A stretch of 16,488 bases of DNA from contig JADZFP010000360.1 of the NCBI GenBank assembly GCA_020849825.1, positions 1-16,488 of the forward strand. The letters are read 5' to 3'. The position numbers and the translations under genes were made by a program. Shown here in pieces: positions 1 through 5,957 of this stretch. Within the stretch, counting starts at the first letter, position 1. Every line of letters begins with the position of its first letter. The notes beneath the pieces are model-generated. The model had not been told where the DNA came from, did no database searches, and worked only from the letters and a program-made list of their open reading frames with translations. The DNA is from Saprospiraceae bacterium. GTDB lineage: Bacteria > Bacteroidota > Bacteroidia > Chitinophagales > Saprospiraceae.

Positions 1-113
1 AGCGCCCCTACCTCGACCTGGTTTTTTCCAGAACCGAACTGCGGCTGATGCGGCAGATCAAAAAGGCTTTCGACCCGAGAGGGATTCTGAATCCGGGCAA
101 GGTAGTCGGCTGA
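1..113 (+). CDS. FAD-linked oxidase, C-terminal fragment (partial at left edge)
   Basis: This is the last 36 codons of a gene that enters from the left, read in the frame starting at base 3 and ending with TGA at 111-113. The visible peptide ends in MRQIKKAFDPRGILNPGKVV. The pattern of an Arg/Lys-rich helix followed by a D-P-x-G-I-L-N-P-G-K motif is the typical C-terminus of FAD-linked oxidases of the GlcD/D-lactate dehydrogenase/alkyl-DHAP synthase type (FAD-oxidase_C domain). Such enzymes oxidise 2-hydroxy acids using a bound FAD. The substrate cannot be told from this fragment, since the FAD-binding and substrate residues lie outside the window. The family call is fairly secure because the terminal motif is distinctive; the specific enzyme is unknown. 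Confidence 0.75.
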   Translation, partial: RPYLDLVFSRTELRLMRQIKKAFDPRGILNPGKVVG

Positions 114-119
114 GGGCAG

Positions 120-152
120 GTTTGCATTTCACCGTAGTAGCGAAATGCAAAC
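120..152. terminator. Hairpin between two convergent genes, probable bidirectional terminator
   Basis: Bases 120-130 (GTTTGCATTTC) and 142-152 (GAAATGCAAAC) form a perfect 11-bp stem with an 11-nt loop. It sits in the 58-bp gap between the stop codon of the oxidase and the stop codon of the glycoside hydrolase on the other strand. No clear T-run follows on either side, so factor-independent termination is inferred from position and stem stability only. Confidence 0.5.
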
Positions 153-171
153 TTGTCCCGTCTGCCTATCT

Positions 172-2268
172 TCAATCCGGATTGAGCCAGACGGTGTTCC
201 GGATGCCGTGCCGGCTTTCGGCAGAAAAAATATATACGCCAGCCGGCCAGTTGCGGGTATCGACCTGCTGCAAGTTCCCTGCGTTCAAGGTTTGGGTGTA
301 TTGAATACGTCCGCGGCCATCGTACACTTTCAACAGGGCATCGCCCGACTGATCACGCCAGTCGACGGTAACCAGGTCGCCATTGCCCGGATTGGGCGAT
401 ACCCGGAGCGCAGGAGTTGAAAGGGCGACCGGGTGCTCCGCCCCCACGGCAGTGGCAGAGTTGAACAGGGTGATATCGTCGACAAAGGCGGTGAAACTGC
501 CTGTTTCAGGGCCGTAATCATAGGCAATCATGATCCGGTCGATGGTTTTGCCATTGAGCCAGTTGCCGATATGGCACACATTTTCATACCATTGGCCCAC
601 TTGTCCGCGCCCTGCGCCGGGGTGCATGGAATTGCCGTTGATGTCGCTGGCGCTGGCGTCGCGCAGGGTGCTGCCGTCGGTCATAATCAGATCGATGGAG
701 ACGTAGCGTCCCAGATCGTTTTCCGGAAACGACCAGAACCGCAGCCAGGTATCGCTATTGACCGGGATATTGACCTCAAAGATTTTAAAATAGGCGTGAG
801 AATTGGCGGAGGAGTTGTCATTTCCTTTGAGGCGGATCGAGGCTGAACCGGCGTGTGCCAGGCTGTTATTGAGCAGGCAGGCCGGCATTCCGCCCGGGCC
901 GGTACCAGAAACGCCGCTCGGGATGCTGCTTTCATCAAGGGTATTGGTCCAACTCGGCATTGCGTCGAACCCGGCTTCGAGGCTGGTGCGCAGCCAGACG
1001 GGCCCTGCGGAGGCGGGCAGGCCGTGCGTGACGGTGAGCGGCACGAGATTTTTGATCAATTGGGTAGATTTACCGGCCAGTCGCAGGTAAAAATCAGGGG
1101 AGCAGTATTCGCCGTCGGCGCTGTACGTCAGGAAATATTGATCGACAGGGGTTTTCAGGTAGCTGTCGGCTGCCGGAGCGATCGCGGTGCCTTCGTCGTA
1201 TTCGTCGAACATGGCGATGTACATGGAAGGAATACCCAGGTCGCGGATATTGTAAGCTTGGCGCCAGAAGAAATTGCCCTTGTCTCTGGGTATCAGATTG
1301 GGGGCGCCGCCGTTCCAGTTCGACCAGGCGAAACCCGGAAAGGCGACCGGTTGGTAATCGATATTATTGGCGTTGCACCAGGCGAGGTCGGGTTCAATCA
1401 GGTTGGTCCTGAAATTATCGACACCCGGGATGTCGCCGTAGCGGCCGACCGTCCAGGGGGAAATCATATCGAGCGCCTGGTAAACGGCTTCAAAATCGGG
1501 TTTCGAATCGCCGGTGCCGGTGCGCCAGTGGGTAGGCAAGCCGCCGATGACGTAACAGCCCTGGGCCTTGAACCAGTTGATCAGGTCGAGACTTTGCGCG
1601 GCATTGCCTTGTACGTGGGTGAAGCCGACCCCCCAAAGCGCCACGACGGGCTTTCCGTCCTGATAGGCATAGGCGGGCGAAGCAGTCAGGTTGAGCGGGC
1701 CGTCGAGGGTGTTACTCCAGTCTGTTTTTACGGCGTCGTACTGGCTGGCCGGCAGTCCGGACAAGTCGTACATCATATAAAACATACGCCCGTGGGCCGT
1801 CGCCTGGCGGGCGACGCGGGCGGCTACGCTGTCGCGATGGGCTTTGAACACGCCGTCGAAGGTTTCAGCGATAAAACGTTGCAGGGCGACTCCGTCGATA
1901 CCGTGTTGTTCCATCCAGGAAAAGTGCAGGTCGATTACTTCTTCGGGGTAGGAAGAAAAAAGCACCGCGGGGTTGCCGTCGCCCAGAGGCCCCAGGCTGG
2001 TCGGGAACAACTGGCCGGAGCCGTATTCCGTCACGTCGGGGTAGACTTCAAAACGGACGTTTCCGGGGGCCGGATTAGGTATATTGGACTGGTATACGCC
2101 GGCCGTCCAGTGCCGCCAGCTGGCAACCGGCGATCCGTCGCCGTAGCAATTGAACCAGCCTTGATACCCGCAAATGACTTTGCCAACAACGCTGGCGGGA
2201 TCGACATTCTGTGCGATGGCCAGGTGTTTTATACACAAGAAATAAAACAGCAGCAAGATAGAGCGCAT
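172..2268 (-). CDS. Secreted GH71/99-like glycoside hydrolase with T9SS type A sorting domain
   Basis: A 698-residue exported protein. Start chosen at the ATG (2266-2268) that opens directly on a signal peptide (MRSILLLFYFLCIKHLAIAQ); an in-frame ATG 28 codons upstream would bury it. Residues about 25-405 resemble the GH71/99-like family often annotated as xylosidase/arabinosidase in Bacteroidota: early G-Y-Q-G-W-F motif, H-G-I-D-G-V-A-L-Q-R-F, and D-E-Y-D-E-G-T-A-I near residues 355-363. The Glu pair at about 356 and 359 lines up in spacing with the E-W-x-E catalytic pair of GH99 enzymes (inference by analogy). Residues about 430-605 look like a beta-sandwich, carbohydrate-binding-like module with W/Y-rich strands and a V-D-D-I-T-L end. 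Residues about 621-698 are a T9SS sorting domain (V-S-P-N-P-G-N-G, then L-K-V-Y-D-G-R-G, then W-P-A-G-V-Y). The product is probably exported, moved across the outer membrane by T9SS, and used on an external polysaccharide. Substrate unknown; no SusC/SusD pair is visible nearby. Confidence 0.85.
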   Translation of the reverse strand: MRSILLLFYFLCIKHLAIAQNVDPASVVGKVICGYQGWFNCYGDGSPVASWRHWTAGVYQSNIPNPAPGNVRFEVYPDVTEYGSGQLFPTSLGPLGDGNPAVLFSSYPEEVIDLHFSWMEQHGIDGVALQRFIAETFDGVFKAHRDSVAARVARQATAHGRMFYMMYDLSGLPASQYDAVKTDWSNTLDGPLNLTASPAYAYQDGKPVVALWGVGFTHVQGNAAQSLDLINWFKAQGCYVIGGLPTHWRTGTGDSKPDFEAVYQALDMISPWTVGRYGDIPGVDNFRTNLIEPDLAWCNANNIDYQPVAFPGFAWSNWNGGAPNLIPRDKGNFFWRQAYNIRDLGIPSMYIAMFDEYDEGTAIAPAADSYLKTPVDQYFLTYSADGEYCSPDFYLRLAGKSTQLIKNLVPLTVTHGLPASAGPVWLRTSLEAGFDAMPSWTNTLDESSIPSGVSGTGPGGMPACLLNNSLAHAGSASIRLKGNDNSSANSHAYFKIFEVNIPVNSDTWLRFWSFPENDLGRYVSIDLIMTDGSTLRDASASDINGNSMHPGAGRGQVGQWYENVCHIGNWLNGKTIDRIMIAYDYGPETGSFTAFVDDITLFNSATAVGAEHPVALSTPALRVSPNPGNGDLVTVDWRDQSGDALLKVYDGRGRIQYTQTLNAGNLQQVDTRNWPAGVYIFSAESRHGIRNTVWLNPD

Positions 2269-2477
2269 GGGGAATTCGGTTTGGTGAACAATTGGTAGAA
2301 ATACATTATGCCGTAAAAATGGGGGTTGGCCGGTTTTTTTCAAAAGGAACATAGGATGGGAAAAATGTTATTCCGGGCGCCGCCAGGCCCATGACGCTGC
2401 TTTTCGTTACTCTTCCCACTGACTACAATCAATTTGAGCCCTAACAATCGTCAGCGAAGCCGCGAAAATCGCACCGA

Positions 2478-2485
2478 TACCTTTG
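2478..2485 (+). promoter_or_regulatory. Candidate Bacteroidota -7 box upstream of the first yceI-like gene
   Basis: TACCTTTG matches the Bacteroidota -7 consensus TAnnTTTG at every fixed position and lies 25 bp before the ATG at 2510. No TTG/TTTG -33 box is found at a suitable distance upstream, so the assignment is tentative. Confidence 0.3.
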
Positions 2486-2509
2486 ATCAACAAAATCAAG
2501 GTACACATC

Positions 2510-3088
2510 ATGAAACGCGGATTACTACTTCTCGTCCTGTCTGTTCTCGTCGGCTTCACGTTGCAAGCGCAAGGGCAGTATAATTTGGGTTCACACTGGA
2601 TGGTCATCAAAGGCACGTCCAATCTCCACGACTGGCAGTCCAACGTAACGCAGGTACGCGGCTACGGTCAGATGACTTCCGAACCCAACGTCCTCAAAGA
2701 AATAAAATCCCTGTACGTCGAGATTCCGGTAAAAGGTATTAAGAGCGAAAAGGGATCGATTATGGACGGCAAAACCTACGACGCCCTCAAGTCGGGTTCC
2801 TACCCTCAAATCACGTACAAGCTCACCAAAGTAACGGGTCTGAGCGCCAAAGGCGGGGGCAGTTTCTCCGTCGGCACGCTGGGCGATCTTACGATTGCCG
2901 GCACGACCAAGCAGGTTGATCTCTGGGTCAGCGCCAAGGTTGACAACTACGGCAGTGTGTCCTTTTCCGGTTCCAAGAAATTGAAAATGACCGACTTCGG
3001 TATCAAGCCGCCGACGGCCCTGCTGGGTTCGCTCACAACCGGCGATGAAGTGGAGATCAGTTTCTCCGTAACACTGATCAAACAATAG
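2510..3088 (+). CDS. YceI family exported protein (cysteine-free paralogue)
   Basis: A 192-residue protein. Start taken at the ATG at 2510, which begins a clean signal peptide (MKRGLLLLVLSVLVGFTLQA, cleavage near residue 20); an in-frame ATG nine codons upstream is less likely. The mature protein shows the YceI lipocalin-like barrel signature: G-T-S-N-L-H-D-W at 35-42, E-I-P-V-K-G-I-K-S at 71-79, a short helix M-D-G-K-T-Y-D-A-L-K-S, L-T-I-A-G-T-T-K at 127-134, and M-T-D-F-G-I-K-P-P-T-A-L-L-G at 160-173. YceI proteins bind isoprenoid or other lipid-like ligands in the periplasm; the ligand here is unknown. The protein has no cysteine, unlike the second YceI protein at 4657. The porin-like gene starts 65 bp downstream on the same strand with no terminator between, so the two are probably co-transcribed. 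Confidence 0.9.
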   Translation: MKRGLLLLVLSVLVGFTLQAQGQYNLGSHWMVIKGTSNLHDWQSNVTQVRGYGQMTSEPNVLKEIKSLYVEIPVKGIKSEKGSIMDGKTYDALKSGSYPQITYKLTKVTGLSAKGGGSFSVGTLGDLTIAGTTKQVDLWVSAKVDNYGSVSFSGSKKLKMTDFGIKPPTALLGSLTTGDEVEISFSVTLIKQ

Positions 3089-3153
3089 AAAAACAATAGC
3101 CTGAACAACCAGATACAAGCCAATCCTTATTGTTCAATCAACAACTCTAATGT

Positions 3154-4539
3154 ATGAAGAAGTCTATCTTGTTTGCGCTCCTGCTGGTCACTGCCCAGCT
3201 CGCCATGGCTCAACAACCGGAAATCCAGTATTTCCGTGCATGGGACCAAACCGGTATCAATGTTTTTGAACCTTCCAAATCAGCCGATCAGCCGGAATTC
3301 ACCGGTGTTAAGGTTCGTATCGGCGGCGCTTTTACCCAAAACTACCAATACCTCACGCACAAAAACGCAGCCAAATTTGCCGCTGCTACCAACGGCGCCA
3401 ATAAAAACCTGCTGTACGGCGTACAAAAAGACGCGGGTCTCGACACCAACCAGGCTACCCTGAAAGGTTTCAACCTCGCCCAGGCAAACCTGAATTTCGA
3501 TGTGCAGCTCGGCGACGGTATCCGGGTATCGCTCGAAAACTATATGTCGGCCCGTCACCACAACGAATTCTGGGTGAAGGGCGGCTATATCCAGATCGAC
3601 AAATTGCCGATGTTCGGCAATCCGGAATGGTACACCAAGTACGTCCGCGTAAAAGTGGGCCACTTCCAGCAGAACTTCGGCGACATGCAATTCCGTCGTT
3701 CGGATGGCGGTAACGGTATGTACAACCCGTTCGTGGAAAACTTCATTCTCGACGCTTTCACGACCGACATCGGCGGTGAAGCTTACGTATTCCCCTTCGA
3801 CGGTTTCATGGGTATGATTGGCGTGTCGTCGGGTTTGATCAAAGGTAATATCGACACTTACTCCGAAACGCCGACGGCTCCGAACGTCGAGCCGACCGAG
3901 CGCAAGCCTTCGGTCTTCCTGAAACTGGCCTACGACAAAAACATCAATTCTAACCTGCGTATTCGTTTGTCCGGTTCGTTCGTCAACAACGCCAGCAGCG
4001 CCTCCAACCAGATGTACTCCGCCGACCGCACCGGTTCGCAATACTTCATGGTGATGGAACCCGCCGTCAGCGGAACCGGCGCAGCCAGCACGTATGCCGG
4101 CAATAAAGACTCCGGCCGTTTCAACCCGGCTATGGGCAACAAAATTCAGGCCTTCATGATCAACCCGTTCGTGAAATTCTACGGCCTCGAATTCTTCGGC
4201 TCCTACGAACAACTGACCGGCCGCACCAACGCTGAACGCGACGGAACGGAACGCCAGTTTACCCAATTGGTCGGCGAACTCGTGTACCGCACGCTGCCCC
4301 GCGAACAACTCTACTTCGGTACCCGCTACATCACGATGAGCGGCCGTCCGGCTGGCGCTGCCTTTACGCAAGACATCAGCATCAGCCGCCTGGCTTTCGT
4401 CGCCGGCTGGTACCCGACCGAAAACCTGGCACTGAAAGGCGAATTCATGATCCAGGACTACACCGACTTCCCCGACACCGACTATCGCCACGAAGGCAAT
4501 ATCAAGGGTGTTATGGTCTCGGCTGTTGTAGGCTTCTGA
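3154..4539 (+). CDS. Porin-like outer-membrane beta-barrel protein
   Basis: A 461-residue protein with a clear signal peptide (MKKSILFALLLVTAQLAMA, then Q). The N-terminal mature sequence (Y-F-R-A-W-D-Q-T-G-I-N-V-F-E) and the alternating hydrophobic/polar strands rich in Tyr, Phe and Gly are typical of Bacteroidota porin-like barrels, usually annotated as porin or hypothetical protein. The chain ends in aromatic Phe (M-V-S-A-V-V-G-F), the usual C-terminal outer-membrane insertion signal. It has no TonB plug, so passive transport or a structural role is more likely than active uptake. It lies between two YceI-family genes and is followed by a strong terminator, so it likely closes the operon begun by the first yceI-like gene. 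The transported solute cannot be deduced. Confidence 0.75.
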   Translation: MKKSILFALLLVTAQLAMAQQPEIQYFRAWDQTGINVFEPSKSADQPEFTGVKVRIGGAFTQNYQYLTHKNAAKFAAATNGANKNLLYGVQKDAGLDTNQATLKGFNLAQANLNFDVQLGDGIRVSLENYMSARHHNEFWVKGGYIQIDKLPMFGNPEWYTKYVRVKVGHFQQNFGDMQFRRSDGGNGMYNPFVENFILDAFTTDIGGEAYVFPFDGFMGMIGVSSGLIKGNIDTYSETPTAPNVEPTERKPSVFLKLAYDKNINSNLRIRLSGSFVNNASSASNQMYSADRTGSQYFMVMEPAVSGTGAASTYAGNKDSGRFNPAMGNKIQAFMINPFVKFYGLEFFGSYEQLTGRTNAERDGTERQFTQLVGELVYRTLPREQLYFGTRYITMSGRPAGAAFTQDISISRLAFVAGWYPTENLALKGEFMIQDYTDFPDTDYRHEGNIKGVMVSAVVGF

Positions 4540-4589
4540 TGCCTCCTGATTACACTCCATGAACAAAACCTCACGCGATAATCCGGAGC

Positions 4590-4627
4590 AATCCCATAGC
4601 CTGCCTGCAGGCTATGGGATTTTTTTT
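4590..4627 (+). terminator. Strong intrinsic terminator after the porin-like gene
   Basis: ATCCCATAGCCTG (4591-4603) pairs with CAGGCTATGGGAT (4608-4620) as a 13-bp perfect stem with the 4-nt loop CCTG, extendable by one A-T pair. It is followed directly by eight T residues (4620-4627). This is a textbook factor-independent terminator for plus-strand transcription. It lies 51 bp after the porin stop codon and only 29 bp before the next ATG. Confidence 0.92.
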
Positions 4628-4656
4628 GAACTTTCGATCACAAACCCAAACAAGCG

Positions 4657-5295
4657 ATGCTTCAATTCCTTTCCATCTTGCGTTTTATGCTCGTAACAAG
4701 CTGCGTTTTGTTGTTGTGCGGGGCCGCGGGCGATTTCTCCAACGCTTCAGGGTATTTGTTTAAAAAACGCTATACCATCGAACGGGGCAGCAAGATGTAT
4801 CTGTATGGCACCACCAACGTCAATAATTTCACCTGTCACTGCGACGACCAATTGGGTACCCGTTATGTCGAGCTGGAACAGAAAGGCTGGAAAGTGCATT
4901 TCCGCGAGGCATGGCTCGATTTGTCGGTCAATGGTCTCGATTGCCGCAACCGCAAGATCGAAACCGATTTGCGCAAGGCCCTGAAGGCTGACAAATACCC
5001 CAATATCCGAATCACCTTGCTCGAAACCATACAAAACCCGGATTGCCTGGAAGGGAAGTGCGCCGGCTGGTTCGATATCTATGCCAAGATGAACCTCAGC
5101 ATTACAGGCGTGACCCGAACCCGCGACATCAAAGCCAGGGCAAAACTGCTGGCGCCGAAGAAATTGCAACTGGTCGGTCAACAACAACTTTACATGTCCG
5201 ATTTCGGTATCCAGCCCCCCGAAGCCATGCTGGGTATGATAAAAGTAAACGACCAGATCGATTTTCACTTCGACCTGGTCGTCTCTACCGAATAA
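4657..5295 (+). CDS. YceI family exported protein with conserved cysteines
   Basis: A 212-residue protein with a hydrophobic N-terminal segment (residues 4-24) acting as a signal peptide. An alternative start at Met11 would also leave one. The mature part is a second YceI-like barrel: G-T-T-N-V-N-N-F-T-C at 51-60, a short K-A-L-K-A-D-K-Y-P-N-I helix/turn at 107-117, L-S-I-T-G-V-T-R at 147-154, and M-S-D-F-G-I-Q-P-P-E-A-M-L-G at 180-193. It differs from the paralogue at 2510 in having five cysteines after the signal segment (60, 62, 96, 130, 135), including a C-x-C pair, which suggests disulfides or a metal/redox site (inference). Because a strong terminator lies 29 bp upstream, it probably depends on read-through or on a promoter overlapping the terminator. 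It converges with the membrane-protein gene on the other strand, the stops being only 15 bp apart. Confidence 0.85.
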   Translation: MLQFLSILRFMLVTSCVLLLCGAAGDFSNASGYLFKKRYTIERGSKMYLYGTTNVNNFTCHCDDQLGTRYVELEQKGWKVHFREAWLDLSVNGLDCRNRKIETDLRKALKADKYPNIRITLLETIQNPDCLEGKCAGWFDIYAKMNLSITGVTRTRDIKARAKLLAPKKLQLVGQQQLYMSDFGIQPPEAMLGMIKVNDQIDFHFDLVVSTE

Positions 5296-5310
5296 ACTTG
5301 TAGCGCCCGA

Positions 5311-5718
5311 TTACGGATTCATTTTCGCAAATACCAAACCCGCTACCACGGCCTGCAACAAGCCGTACAACAGCCAGGTAAATACCAGCGTGGGCGATAC
5401 CGACATGGCGCTGAACACAATCCACATCGAGGGAAGTGTGGCGACAAGCGCATAAACAAGCCCCAGTTCAAGCCCGCGAAACCAGAACGATCCATGGAAA
5501 AGGGGCTTGAAACGATCCCAAAACCAGGCCAGCGCAAAACTGAGCACAAAGGGGTGCAGGAAATAGAGGTAAGTTTTGTTGCCTTCCAGATCAAAAACCG
5601 GGTTGTAATACTCCTCGGCAACGGAAGGAAACAGGGCGATCATCAAATAAGGGCCTGCATAGCTGAGGGCCAGCAAAAGGAAGCCGGCCACAAGACCCGG
5701 AACAAAAAATTTTTTCAT
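5311..5718 (-). CDS. Small four-helix integral membrane protein, function unknown
   Basis: A 135-residue protein; start taken at the ATG (5716-5718) giving MKKFFVPG, because the longer reading adds a basic, low-hydrophobicity leader. Four hydrophobic segments are visible at about 6-28, 50-68, 81-103 and 108-132, separated by short loops. The first loop (residues 30-50) contains F-P-S-V-A-E-E-Y-Y-N-P and would face one side of the inner membrane. I recognise no enzyme motif and cannot assign a family. It is on the same strand as the TonB receptor upstream, but a large inverted repeat separates them, so it is probably a separate transcription unit. Confidence 0.7.
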   Translation of the reverse strand: MKKFFVPGLVAGFLLLALSYAGPYLMIALFPSVAEEYYNPVFDLEGNKTYLYFLHPFVLSFALAWFWDRFKPLFHGSFWFRGLELGLVYALVATLPSMWIVFSAMSVSPTLVFTWLLYGLLQAVVAGLVFAKMNP

Positions 5719-5833
5719 GCTTGAAACGGTTGGTGAAAAAACGAAACGAGGACAGGACCGACCGGGTAGTTGTTCCAAGTGCTAAGGTAGGTCAAATTGT
5801 GCTGATTCTCACCAAATAATTAGGGTTGATAAG

Positions 5834-5940
5834 GGTTTATGAGGTTTATAGGGTTTATATAAAAGGAGGGTGGATGCTCTTGTCAAGCGTCCACCCTCCT
5901 TTTATATAAACCCTATAAACCCTATAAACCTCATCAACCT
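5834..5940. repeat. Long inverted repeat built on 9-bp TTTATAGGG-like units, possible terminator
   Basis: Bases 5844-5878 pair with 5886-5920 as a stem of about 35 bp with one T-G mismatch and a 7-nt loop (CTTGTCA, 5879-5885). Both arms contain repeated GTTTATAGG/GGTTTATAG units plus an AAAAGGAGGGTGGA core. The right arm holds one more copy of the 9-bp unit than the left, so pairing can slip and extend toward 5834 and 5940. The element lies just past the 3' end of the TonB receptor gene and could terminate its transcript, although no simple T-run follows. Confidence 0.85.
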
Positions 5941-5957
5941 TTTCCATCAACCTTTTC
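5932..5957. repeat. Tandem duplication of 13 bp across a stop codon
   Basis: CATCAACCTTTTC occurs twice back to back (5932-5944 and 5945-5957). The second copy contains the stop codon and last codons of the TonB receptor gene, and the first copy joins it to the adjacent inverted repeat. This suggests slippage or insertion of the repeat element at the gene's 3' end. Confidence 0.8.

Noticed and set aside
853..2298. 481-codon open frame on the plus strand
   Set aside because: Antisense shadow of the GH71/99-like gene. It has no signal peptide or family motif, whereas the opposite strand has a signal peptide, catalytic-like motifs and a sorting domain.
3280..4566. 428-codon open frame on the minus strand
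   Set aside because: Antisense to the porin-like gene. The translation is His/Val/Glu-rich with no recognisable domain.
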